DNA of 64,000 nucleotides from Phycisphaerae bacterium (GTDB lineage Bacteria; Planctomycetota; Phycisphaerae; Sedimentisphaerales; Anaerobacaceae): NCBI GenBank assembly GCA_028714255.1, contig JAQTMR010000004.1, positions 62,001 to 126,000 of the forward strand, read 5' to 3'. Shown piece by piece: positions 18,286 to 26,504 of this stretch (position 1 is its first letter; each line of letters starts with the position of its first letter). The notes under the pieces were generated by a model. It saw only the letters and a program-made list of their open reading frames with translations, ran no database searches and was not told where the DNA came from. The position numbers and the translations under genes were made by a program.

Positions 18286-19647
18286 ATGCAAGAGCTATTT
18301 TTAAGATTACCTTATTCCTTTAGAACACTGTTGGTAAATTTATATGGTTATGGATTGGCAAGAAATAGATACGGTGGGTCATTCAACGAGCGCCTGAAAG
18401 AACTTCTTGAAACACAGTGGATACCTCAGGAAAAGATAAAACAGCTCCAATTCGCCAGCGTTAAAGACCTGTTGGAATTTTCCTACAAGAATGTTCCTTA
18501 TTACACAAAGCTTTTCGATGAGCATGGATTGAAACCAGCACATATAAAGCAGCTCAGTGACCTTGAAAAAATTCCTCTTTTAACAAAAAAAATTATCAGA
18601 GAAAATTTTGAGGACCTGATTGCATCGAACGTTAAAAGAAGTGATATAAAATTATCGCACAGCAGCGGAACTACAGGGCAAAAACTGTTTTTTTATCTTC
18701 CTAAGATTTTGAAATATCAAATAAACTACGCAGTCAATGCCAGATTTTATAACTGGGCCGGTATAAAACCATTCGACAAAAGGGTTACCCTTGGCGGGCG
18801 ATTATTTACAAAACACCATCCTTATTGGATATATAACAGGGCTGAAAATCAACTACTTCTTTCGATTCATCATTTGAATTCCGAGACAGTAGATAGTTAT
18901 ATCGAAATGATTGAAAAGTTTTCGCCCAAGTTTATTGCCGGACATCCTTCAGGAGTAGATTTCATCGCGCAACGGCTGGTAAATACCCATAAAACTTTGC
19001 CGTTAAAAGCTATCTTTACTACGGGTGAGACGCTAACCGATGAGCAGAGACAGGTAATAAAAAAGGGATTTGGGGTCGATGTTTTTGATACTTGGGGTCT
19101 TGGGGAATCTGTAGCTTCAGCAAGTGAATGCGAATATCACGAAGGTTATCACGAGGATTCGGAGTATGGCATAATCGAATTTATTAAAACGGAGAAGGGA
19201 TACGAAATTGTCGGGACCTCATTATATAATTACGCCATGCCTTTCATAAGATATAAGATCGAAGATATCGCCGAGTTAATACCAGATGGACAACAAGTAT
19301 GTAAATGCGGCAGAGGATTGCCGCTTAAATTCAGAAGAATTATAGGAAGGAATGATGACCAGCTTACAGGACTAAATGGCAAAAATATATTCTCTGTAAC
19401 AGTAAGGATGAATATAAAACCTTTTCTTATGGAGGGCGAAACCTACCAGTTAATCCAAACTTCGAAAAAGGATTTTACTTTCAAGATAGCTTCTTCTGAT
19501 TTTAACCCGGATAGAAATCGAGCTTTTAATAATATGCTACTTGGAATTTTAGGAGATAAAGCTTCGATTAATATTGAGGTGGTGAATGAGATACACCACG
19601 ACGGCGGCGGCAAACTTCGCAATGTTGTTAATCTTACAAACAAGTAA
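18286..19647 (+). CDS. CapK/PaaK-like adenylate-forming enzyme
   Basis: A 453-residue protein of the phenylacetate-CoA ligase-like branch of the ANL superfamily, the group annotated CapK or coenzyme F390 synthetase-like. The phosphate-binding loop is SHSSGTTGQKL (about residues 124-134). Further signatures are AIFTTGETLTDEQRQ, DTWGLGE (about 270), MPFIRYKIEDIAEL and a C-terminal GRNDDQLTGLNGKNIF segment. The family activates carboxylic acids as acyl-adenylates and often passes them to CoA. In capsule and exopolysaccharide loci the partner is usually an acyl or aminoacyl transferase; here a FemAB-like gene starts 18 bp downstream. The acid activated is unknown. Confidence 0.78.
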   Translation: MQELFLRLPYSFRTLLVNLYGYGLARNRYGGSFNERLKELLETQWIPQEKIKQLQFASVKDLLEFSYKNVPYYTKLFDEHGLKPAHIKQLSDLEKIPLLTKKIIRENFEDLIASNVKRSDIKLSHSSGTTGQKLFFYLPKILKYQINYAVNARFYNWAGIKPFDKRVTLGGRLFTKHHPYWIYNRAENQLLLSIHHLNSETVDSYIEMIEKFSPKFIAGHPSGVDFIAQRLVNTHKTLPLKAIFTTGETLTDEQRQVIKKGFGVDVFDTWGLGESVASASECEYHEGYHEDSEYGIIEFIKTEKGYEIVGTSLYNYAMPFIRYKIEDIAELIPDGQQVCKCGRGLPLKFRRIIGRNDDQLTGLNGKNIFSVTVRMNIKPFLMEGETYQLIQTSKKDFTFKIASSDFNPDRNRAFNNMLLGILGDKASINIEVVNEIHHDGGGKLRNVVNLTNK

Positions 19648-19665
19648 ATTTAAGAAAAGGCAGCC

Positions 19666-20631
19666 ATGAGGACAAGAAAATTAGATGATAAAAACAAGGC
19701 TGAATACGAGGATTTAGCGAAAAAATACGGGACAATTTTTAACACCCTCGATTGGCTGAAGATATTTGGGGACAACGTTCAAGTATGCGGGATTTATAAT
19801 AAGGGTGACAATCTAATCGGAGGGTTTACCTTCTACGAAGAAAGGAAATTTGGCCTGCGTATTTTTCGTAATCCGCGATTTACGCCAACTATAGGACCGT
19901 TTCTTGAAATAAAAGCAAAAAATCCTGTGGCGATTATGAATACGTGGAAAGAAGCATTGTCTTCAATGGCTGAGTTTATAGAAGGTATGCCCTACTCAAT
20001 TATCTCGTTTTCTCTGAACAAAAACATCGTCGATACTCAACCATTTCTCTGGAAGAAATTTAAGGTAACTCCGGGATACACATATCTTTTGGATATGAGC
20101 AAATCCACTGATGACATTTGGGCGGAAATGTCTGCTGAAAGACGAAACGATATGAATAAAGCAACAAGAGACGGCTTAATCGTAAAGCAGGCGGAAAATT
20201 ACGAAATCGCCAAATCTTTGGTTCTTAAGACGTTTTCAAGACAAAATTTGACTGTGAAGGAACATTATCTCGAGAAGATTCTTTTTGAATTTGCAAACAA
20301 CGCTAACAGTTTTGCCTTTACAACATATAAAGATGACAATCCAATAGCTGTTTCATTTTGTGTTTGCGATAAAAAAACCGCTTATTATCTTCTTGGGGGT
20401 TACGATTATGAAAGAAAACATCACGGAGCAGGAGCCTTAGCGGTCTGGGAGGCAATAAAATACGCACAACAATTAGGATTAAGTTATTTTGATTTTGAAG
20501 GCTCTATGGTTCCCCAAATCGAAAGATATTTCAGGGGTTTTGGCGGGAAATTAACCCCTTGCTACAGTATAAACAAGGCAAAACTGCCTTTAGAAATACT
20601 ATTGAAGTTCTTTAAGCGAGAACGTTTCTGA
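19666..20631 (+). CDS. FemAB-like/GNAT-fold acyl or aminoacyl transferase
   Basis: A 321-residue protein with the double-GNAT architecture of the FemAB family. Recognisable parts are the N-terminal FNTLDWLKIFG, the central YTYLLDMSKSTDDIWAEMSAERRNDMNKATRDGLIVK stretch (positions about 141-175), and the C-terminal KTAYYLLGGYDYERKHHGAGALAVWEAIKYA followed by YFDFEGSM. FemAB enzymes transfer amino acids from aminoacyl-tRNA to peptidoglycan precursors. Relatives in exopolysaccharide loci are thought to modify glycans. It lies between the CapK-like gene and a deacetylase-like gene whose start overlaps its stop (TGATG), so these three are probably one functional unit. The real acyl donor could be the product of the CapK-like enzyme; this is inference. 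Confidence 0.7.
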   Translation: MRTRKLDDKNKAEYEDLAKKYGTIFNTLDWLKIFGDNVQVCGIYNKGDNLIGGFTFYEERKFGLRIFRNPRFTPTIGPFLEIKAKNPVAIMNTWKEALSSMAEFIEGMPYSIISFSLNKNIVDTQPFLWKKFKVTPGYTYLLDMSKSTDDIWAEMSAERRNDMNKATRDGLIVKQAENYEIAKSLVLKTFSRQNLTVKEHYLEKILFEFANNANSFAFTTYKDDNPIAVSFCVCDKKTAYYLLGGYDYERKHHGAGALAVWEAIKYAQQLGLSYFDFEGSMVPQIERYFRGFGGKLTPCYSINKAKLPLEILLKFFKRERF

Positions 20632-21440
20632 TGAAAATTATAATTTCTCATGATGTTGACCTTATTACAGCATGGGAACATAAAATGGACCCGATGATAC
20701 CCAAATTTATAGTCAGAAGTTCCATAGAGTTAGTCATCGGCAAGATAAGTTTGACTGAATATTTTTTGAGGTATAATGAACTTTTAAGAAATAAACTCCA
20801 TAACTTAGAAGAATTAATGAAGTTCGACAGGGAAAATGATGTTCCTTCCACTTTTTTTATTGGAGTAAATAAAGGGCATGGCATTTGTTATTCGTTAGAG
20901 AACGCCGAACACTGGATAAAGAAAATTACCAAAGAGAATTTCGACGTTGGTGTGCATGGTATAGAGTTTGACAACCTTGAGGGAATAACAAAAGAACACG
21001 AAACTTTTAAACAACTTTCAGGACTAAGCAAATTCGGCATAAGAATGCATTATTTGCGGAATTCTCAAGATACCCTTACATTCCTGAACGAGGCGGGATA
21101 CATCTTCGACAGCACTTCGTACAAGTTTGAAAATCCATATAGAATTGGAAATCTGTGGGAGTTTCCATTGCATATAATGGACGGCTATTTTTTTAATAGT
21201 AACGGCAAATGGCAAAATCAAACCCTGGAGCAAGCCAAGGAAACAACTAAAACAAAAATAGACCTGGCTTTCAGCAACGGAATAAAATACTTTACCATAT
21301 TGTTTCACGACAGATATTTCAGCGACAGCTTTAAAAGCTGGAAAGATTGGTACATTTGGATGGTCAATTATTTAAAAGACAATGGATTCGACTTTATAAA
21401 TTACAGGAAAGCCCTTCAGCAATTAGAAAGTAAAGAGTAA
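20631..21440 (+). CDS. Polysaccharide deacetylase-like protein (variant NodB fold)
   Basis: A 269-residue protein resembling the NodB-homology deacetylase fold. It starts MKIIISHDVDLI, where deacetylases have the metal-binding aspartates. It continues with DVPSTFFIGV, then FDVGVHGIEFDN, the position of the usual H-x3-H motif, in which the second histidine is not obvious. Then follow RMHYLRN, YIFDSTSYKF and a terminal TILFHDRYF with a plausible catalytic histidine. The lack of a clean HxxxH suggests either the variant family with GxHG or loss of activity. It is translationally coupled to the FemAB-like gene (TGATG). No signal peptide is present, so a cytoplasmic role on a precursor is likely. 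Confidence 0.62.
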   Translation: MKIIISHDVDLITAWEHKMDPMIPKFIVRSSIELVIGKISLTEYFLRYNELLRNKLHNLEELMKFDRENDVPSTFFIGVNKGHGICYSLENAEHWIKKITKENFDVGVHGIEFDNLEGITKEHETFKQLSGLSKFGIRMHYLRNSQDTLTFLNEAGYIFDSTSYKFENPYRIGNLWEFPLHIMDGYFFNSNGKWQNQTLEQAKETTKTKIDLAFSNGIKYFTILFHDRYFSDSFKSWKDWYIWMVNYLKDNGFDFINYRKALQQLESKE

Positions 21441-21491
21441 AAAAATTAGTTTCACTTTATTCAAGTTTGCCTGACAGAGAGGTAACAGCTT

Positions 21492-22703
21492 ATGCATATT
21501 TTGTATATTCATCAATACTTTACCACGCCGAAGGGAAGCACCGGTACTCGTTCTTACGAATTTGCCAGGCGTTGGATTAAAGCAGGGCATAAAGTTACCT
21601 TGATAACCGGCCATCATGACCTCAGCGGTTTAGAACCGGGCAGAGGACTCATACAAAAACAGACTGTAGAAGGAATAAATATAGTTGTTGTCGGGGTCAA
21701 ATACAGTAATAAACAATCTTTCCCCCGGAGAATAATATCATTTCTGTTATTTTGTCTTTTCTGCATTTATGCAGGCTTGAGGATTAAAAAGGTAAACGTA
21801 ATGTACGTTACGAGTACGCCATTGACGGTAGGAATTCCTGCTATAGTGCTAAAATACCTGAAACGCATCCCTTTTGTTTTTGAAGTGCGCGACCACTGGC
21901 CCGCGGCACTCGTAGAGTTAGGGATTATAAATAATAAACTTCTGATTAAAATCCTTTCCTGGTTTGAAAAACTCATTTATAAAAAATCAGCCGCGATAAT
22001 TACGGTTTCCGATGGTATGGCCGAGGGCATCAGGCAAGTCGCGGGAGAAACAAAGCCGATTTATGTAATACCCAACGGTGCAGATTTAGATTTCTTCAGA
22101 CCGGATATTGATGGCTCGGCAATCAGGAAGGAAAAAAGATGGGATGATAAACTCGTGCTGGTCTATGCGGGGGCGCTGGGGATGACTAACGGTTCGGAGT
22201 TTATCGCTGATGCTGCAGAGAAACTTATGCATCATCAGGATATCCTGTTTGTATTGATAGGCAAGGGTATTAGAAAGGACGCCCTGGAAAAAAGAATCGA
22301 ACAGACCGGTTTGAAAAACATAGAAATTCAGCCTCTTGTGCCGAAACAGCAACTCCCTGCAATTCTTGCGGCGGCAGATGTTATTATGTCCATAATAGCA
22401 AATTTTGCTATTATAGAAAGATATGCATCTCTTAATAAATTTTACGATGGTCTTAGTTCGGGTAAACCGATACTCTTAAATTACTCGGGCTGGCACAGGG
22501 ATATTCTGGAAAGAAATAAAGCGGGTTGCGGCTGCAAGCTTGGGGATGTGGATGAATTTGTTGAGAAGGTATTATATCTTAACTCGCATAGGCAAGAACT
22601 GTTAGAGATGGGTAAAAATGCCCGACGGATAGCAGAGAAACAGTTCAACAGAGATAAATTGGCAACACAAGCATTAGACATAATTCTTTCGGCAGTAGCA
22701 TAA
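21492..22703 (+). CDS. Glycosyltransferase family 4, WbuB/WcaI-like
   Basis: A 403-residue GT-B enzyme. The opening MHILYIHQYFTTPKGSTGTRSYEFARRWIKAGHKVTLITG is typical of the GT4 branch containing WbuB and WcaI (proposed fucosyl or N-acetyl-fucosaminyl transferases); the positions are residues 1-40. A hydrophobic helix (about residues 80-98) probably attaches it to the membrane. Donor-domain motifs are PNGADLDFFRP, LVYAGALGMTNG and SLNKFYDGLSSGKPILLNY. A fucose-type donor would fit the gmd/fcl genes at the left edge, but that link is inference. Its start follows a short spacer after the deacetylase-like gene. Confidence 0.8.
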   Translation: MHILYIHQYFTTPKGSTGTRSYEFARRWIKAGHKVTLITGHHDLSGLEPGRGLIQKQTVEGINIVVVGVKYSNKQSFPRRIISFLLFCLFCIYAGLRIKKVNVMYVTSTPLTVGIPAIVLKYLKRIPFVFEVRDHWPAALVELGIINNKLLIKILSWFEKLIYKKSAAIITVSDGMAEGIRQVAGETKPIYVIPNGADLDFFRPDIDGSAIRKEKRWDDKLVLVYAGALGMTNGSEFIADAAEKLMHHQDILFVLIGKGIRKDALEKRIEQTGLKNIEIQPLVPKQQLPAILAAADVIMSIIANFAIIERYASLNKFYDGLSSGKPILLNYSGWHRDILERNKAGCGCKLGDVDEFVEKVLYLNSHRQELLEMGKNARRIAEKQFNRDKLATQALDIILSAVA

Positions 22704-22779
22704 GTGTTATAAACAATAGGGAACGTCAAGCTGAATTTAGTAAAGTTTGAGGTTGACGACTATAAGGAAACTTTAAAAA

Positions 22780-23433
22780 ATGCAATCTGACACTCCCGGT
22801 GCGAAGAAATACTTTAATCGTGTACCGAAGCAGTGGGATGCTCTGTATTCTCACGAAAATCCATTGAAGTATCTAATTAACAAATGGCTGCGCAAAGGAC
22901 TCTATTGGCGGTATCAACTTGTCTTCGAGCAGTGCGGCACCATTCCGGAAGCAAAGGTATTGGATATAGGATGTGGTACCGGCCGATACAGCATCGAATT
23001 TGCCAAGAGAGGAGCCGGTCGTATAGTGGGAATAGATTTTGCACCCTCAATGGTCGATTTTTCACGAGAAATAGCCCGGCAAATGGAAGTCGCCGACAAA
23101 TGTGAATTCATTTGCGGCGATTTCATGACGCATCAGTTTGAAGAACCTTTTGACATTATTTTGGCCGTAGGGGTCTTCGATTATGTAAAAGACCCGGGAC
23201 CGATGTTTAAAAAAATTGCCCAATTGAAACCTCGCAAGTTCCTTGCTTCTTTCCCAAAATTCACCCTTGTTTGGGGGACACAGAGGGCCATTCGCTATTA
23301 CTGGATCAAGAAATGTCCTATTTATAACTACACCGAAGAAAAGTTGACAAATTTATACCGCGAAGCAGGATTCTCAGACTTCCAGATTATCTCGTATGAA
23401 AAAGGTTTCTTCGGCATTGCAACAACCAAATAA
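22780..23433 (+). CDS. Class I SAM-dependent methyltransferase
   Basis: A 217-residue methyltransferase. SAM-binding motif I is VLDIGCGTGRYSIEFAKRGA (about residues 62-81), motif II ends IVGIDFAPSMVDFSRE, and the post-motif DIILAVGVFDYV is present. The family methylates many small molecules. Its position between a GT4 and a deacetylase inside the polysaccharide locus suggests sugar O-methylation or capping of the glycan chain. The size is normal and there is no membrane segment. The substrate cannot be deduced from sequence. Confidence 0.8.
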   Translation: MQSDTPGAKKYFNRVPKQWDALYSHENPLKYLINKWLRKGLYWRYQLVFEQCGTIPEAKVLDIGCGTGRYSIEFAKRGAGRIVGIDFAPSMVDFSREIARQMEVADKCEFICGDFMTHQFEEPFDIILAVGVFDYVKDPGPMFKKIAQLKPRKFLASFPKFTLVWGTQRAIRYYWIKKCPIYNYTEEKLTNLYREAGFSDFQIISYEKGFFGIATTK

Positions 23434-23492
23434 GTTGTGTTTATCTACCACGAACGATACAACACTAACAAGGCAAGTTAGGCAGATTTTGA

Positions 23493-24380
23493 GTGTCGCC
23501 AAATATAAAAAACATCTTGACCATAGACGTGGAAGACTGCTGGAGTATCTTCATGCGTGATTGGCTGCATACCAATGCTAAGCCAAGTGATGCCGTGCTG
23601 AGAAACACCGAATGGTTTCTGGAAATATTAGCAAAATATGATGTCAAAGCCACTTTTTTCATTTTGGGTGAAGTGGCGAAAAAGTTCCCATCTCTCATCA
23701 AGAAGATTGCCAAAGCCGGCCACGAAATAGGCAGCCACGGCTCTTCTCATAAGCAGATATTCAAGCTAAACGAGGAACATTTCCGCCTGGAAATCGCTGA
23801 TTGTAAAAAGCTGCTGGAAGATATTACCTCTGAGCCTGTATTAGGATATCGAGCGCCGGCTTTTTCGATAACCCCACAAACAAAGTGGGCATTGGAAATT
23901 TTAGCAGAGGAAGGCTTCAAATACGATTCCAGCGTTTATCCTATTTCCGGCAAACGCTACGGCTGGCCGGGATTCAACAGGGGTATATGTAAGATTGACC
24001 TGCCATCTGGCTACACTATTATTGAAGTGCCGTTGTCAACGGTAACTATTTTGGGCAAAACATTGCCCGCTGCAGGCGGTGGCTACATCCGACATTTCCC
24101 TTATGCTATCACGAGGTGGGCGATAAAACGCATTCAAAAGACCAGGCCTACTGTAGTTTATATGCATCCATACGAAATTGACACCGAGTTCGGAAATTTT
24201 GATACCAAACACCTCTCTTCTAAGGATAAAAATAAAGCGATTAATCTCCTCAAAATGCAATTACGGAACAGACACACCACTGCAGGGAAACTGTTTAAGC
24301 TACTTTCCGATTTTGAATTCGCCACTATAGGTGAGGCGATAAAAAAAACATCTAACCTGCCGGTGTGGCTGGTTAAATAA
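23493..24380 (+). CDS. Polysaccharide deacetylase of the XrtA/PEP-CTERM-locus type
   Basis: A 295-residue NodB-domain deacetylase with complete motifs: DVEDCW (residues 12-17; D15 is in the place of the metal aspartate), the H82-x3-H86 metal pair in SHGSSH, YRAPAFS (R120) and a YMHPYEID terminal histidine motif. The DVEDCW opening and the C-terminal region match the subfamily found in exosortase-linked exopolysaccharide loci of Gram-negative bacteria (TIGR03006-like). No exosortase or PEP-CTERM protein is visible in the window. The start is a GTG. It likely N-deacetylates an amino sugar of the polymer or its precursor. Two GNAT-like genes follow directly. Confidence 0.8.
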   Translation: MSPNIKNILTIDVEDCWSIFMRDWLHTNAKPSDAVLRNTEWFLEILAKYDVKATFFILGEVAKKFPSLIKKIAKAGHEIGSHGSSHKQIFKLNEEHFRLEIADCKKLLEDITSEPVLGYRAPAFSITPQTKWALEILAEEGFKYDSSVYPISGKRYGWPGFNRGICKIDLPSGYTIIEVPLSTVTILGKTLPAAGGGYIRHFPYAITRWAIKRIQKTRPTVVYMHPYEIDTEFGNFDTKHLSSKDKNKAINLLKMQLRNRHTTAGKLFKLLSDFEFATIGEAIKKTSNLPVWLVK

Positions 24381-24381
24381 C

Positions 24382-24966
24382 ATGCAATTCTTTAAAAAGG
24401 CCGTAGTTTTGTTATTCGCCTGCACAAAGGAAAAAAACGAAGTTTTTGCGCTTTATAAAAACAGCAGGTCCGATATGGTGATTCCCAAGGTAACCGTGGA
24501 CACCGAACTTCTGCAAATGAATAACCTGACGCCGCTTCAGTGGAAGGAACTAAAACAACTACAAGGCAGATTTCGTGTTTTATATCTGAAACTTCGATAT
24601 GGTTCCCCCAATACATACATTTTATTGGCTTACGTTGAAAAAGTATTAGCACACGTCGAATGGATTGTCCCGGCAGAAAAAATTGTTAGACGTTATAATT
24701 TTGTTACTGATAATTCATATTCGATTATTGCCTGTTTAACATCGGGAAGCTCCCGAGGCCTGGGGATTTATCCGTCCCAGATTCAAAAGGTTGCGGAATC
24801 AGACATACCGGCAAAAATGTTTTGGATATGGGCGTCAGCTGCGAATGTACAAAGTTTGAAAGGTATTCGTAAGGCCGGCGGAGTAAAAGTCGGTGAATTT
24901 ATCCGGGGCAAATTACCCAAAGGATGTTTTTCTCGCATAAAATACTTCCCCGAAGGGGACAAATAA
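24382..24966 (+). CDS. GNAT-like protein of the polysaccharide locus
   Basis: A 194-residue protein starting one base after the deacetylase stop. The C-terminal half looks like a GNAT fold: strand-rich YSIIACLTSGSSRGLGIYPSQ followed by WASAANVQSLKGIRKAGG. The latter is the usual N..S..G..K.G element after the acetyl-CoA-binding helix. The N-terminal half (about 1-90) is unassigned. Members near exopolysaccharide genes are annotated as GNAT N-acetyltransferases without known substrates. It is directly followed by another GNAT-like gene (stop TAA, then GTG), so the pair may act together. Confidence in a real gene is high; function is tentative. Confidence 0.6.
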   Translation: MQFFKKAVVLLFACTKEKNEVFALYKNSRSDMVIPKVTVDTELLQMNNLTPLQWKELKQLQGRFRVLYLKLRYGSPNTYILLAYVEKVLAHVEWIVPAEKIVRRYNFVTDNSYSIIACLTSGSSRGLGIYPSQIQKVAESDIPAKMFWIWASAANVQSLKGIRKAGGVKVGEFIRGKLPKGCFSRIKYFPEGDK

Positions 24967-25884
24967 GTGACATTAGAAGATTCCATAAGCACCTTTGCCA
25001 ATTTCCTGAAAGAACAGGATACCCATCTCGTTACTGTTGAGGGAATCAATTGGTATGGTTACAGCGGATTTATGATGCCGGCATATCTTCCACATTGTAC
25101 CCCTGCAATATCAGAATCTGTTGCAGAAGAAGTGTTGAAGATATCGGGCTTGCCCTTTGTAAGATGGGATGCAGGCTTCGGGAAGGTTGTTAAGGAAACC
25201 GAATGGTGGTATGTCTTGAAAAGGGGCCCCTGGGACATTGAAAATGTTAAGGACAAAAAGAAACGCTGGATGATTCGGCAGGGGGGAAAACGCTTCTCCG
25301 TCCATAAATTAACTTTCAACGAGGCCCTGTCAAAGTGTCCTAAAGTTGCTCAATTAGCCGCTGAGCGGTATAAAGGACAGGCAAAAGTGGAATCACGGGA
25401 GATTTTAGAAAAACGCATTCAAGCCGCCCAAAAAGTTCCCGGCGTTCTTGAATATATCGGTTGTTTTTATGAAGATACGCTGGTTAGTTACTCTGAAAAT
25501 TACATTCAGAACAATGCTGTTTGGCTTGCAAATATAAGACATGACCCGGCTTATCTAAATAAGTATTCAAGCTACGGACTTATGGACGGTATATTGGATT
25601 ACTATCTGAACCAGAAAAAAATGGATTATGTGCTGGACGGCTGTCGAAGCATTCATCACAGAACCTCTTTTCAGAAACACCTGACCGAGATTTTCGGCTT
25701 TACGAAGGAATATGCCGTGTTGAAGGTAAAGTATTCAACAATATTTAAAATCGCTGTAAAATTGGCGTATCCATTTAGAAATATTTTTTGGGCGCTATCT
25801 GATAAATGGATAAACACCACCGTGGATAATATAAGTGCCATCCTCAGACAAGAGTATATCAGACGCAGTTGTGCGGATTTATGA
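24967..25884 (+). CDS. Uncharacterised GNAT/FemAB-like protein
   Basis: A 305-residue protein with a GTG start that abuts the stop of the preceding gene. I cannot name the family with certainty. Visible features are a hydrophobic strand GLPFVRWDAGFG, a basic stretch (KDKKKRWMIRQGGKR), then VLEYIGCFYEDTLVSYSENYI and a SSYGLMDGILDYYLNQKKMDYVLDG segment. The last two resemble the acceptor-side sheet and helix of GNAT/FemAB proteins, where a small molecule or amino acid is transferred. The C-terminal 50 residues are hydrophobic and amphipathic and may touch the membrane. Its stop overlaps the next start (ATGA), coupling it to the initiating sugar transferase. Confidence 0.5.
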   Translation: MTLEDSISTFANFLKEQDTHLVTVEGINWYGYSGFMMPAYLPHCTPAISESVAEEVLKISGLPFVRWDAGFGKVVKETEWWYVLKRGPWDIENVKDKKKRWMIRQGGKRFSVHKLTFNEALSKCPKVAQLAAERYKGQAKVESREILEKRIQAAQKVPGVLEYIGCFYEDTLVSYSENYIQNNAVWLANIRHDPAYLNKYSSYGLMDGILDYYLNQKKMDYVLDGCRSIHHRTSFQKHLTEIFGFTKEYAVLKVKYSTIFKIAVKLAYPFRNIFWALSDKWINTTVDNISAILRQEYIRRSCADL

Positions 25885-26492
25885 ACTGTAAAAGAATTTT
25901 TGACATATCTACTTCGCTGCTGGCAATCGCAGTCCTGTCGCCGGTTTTTGCTATCATAATCACAGCCATAAAGCTTACCGGTAAAGGCCCTGCTATCTTC
26001 AAACAAGAAAGAGCAGGCAAAGATGGCAAGCCCTTTGTCTTTTATAAGTTCCGTACAATGAAGGTTGAGGTTGACCCGTTCGGGCCGAGTCCAAAAGCCG
26101 GCGACGACCCGCGATTGACAACAGTAGGAAAGTTCCTTCGCGAATATTCACTTGATGAACTGCCGCAGTTGTTTAACATATTAAAAGGTGATATGAGCGT
26201 TGTTGGACCTCGTCCGCTGTATATTTCACAAATGGCCGAGTGGAACGAAAGGCAGAAAAAAAGGCTGCTGGTCAAGCCGGGCCTTACAGGATTGGCTCAG
26301 ATTTCCGGCAGGGGCGAGCTTACACGTGAAGAAAAACTCGAATTCGACATCAAATACGTGGAAACAGCAAGTTTCCTGACCGACATAAAGATAATTATGG
26401 TAACTATCGCACAGGTATTCGGCAGAAAAAGCATATACGAGAAAAGGTATTCGAAGGCCGAACACACAAGGGGGCAGGCAAGTAAAAAGTAA
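25881..26492 (+). CDS. Undecaprenyl-phosphate sugar phosphotransferase (initiating transferase)
   Basis: A 203-residue bacterial sugar transferase of the small type, with only the single N-terminal membrane helix (about residues 9-30) and the catalytic domain. Signature motifs are GPAIFKQERAGKDGKPFVFYKFRTM, the catalytic DE in EYSLDELPQLFNILKGDMSVVGPRP, and LVKPGLTGLAQISGR. It transfers a sugar-1-phosphate from a UDP-sugar to undecaprenyl phosphate, starting repeat-unit assembly. I chose the ATG at 25881 because it overlaps the previous stop (ATGA); an upstream TTG is less likely. The gene probably closes the biosynthetic part of the polysaccharide locus. Confidence 0.85.
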   Translation: MNCKRIFDISTSLLAIAVLSPVFAIIITAIKLTGKGPAIFKQERAGKDGKPFVFYKFRTMKVEVDPFGPSPKAGDDPRLTTVGKFLREYSLDELPQLFNILKGDMSVVGPRPLYISQMAEWNERQKKRLLVKPGLTGLAQISGRGELTREEKLEFDIKYVETASFLTDIKIIMVTIAQVFGRKSIYEKRYSKAEHTRGQASKK

Positions 26493-26504
26493 ATCGAGGC
26501 AGGG

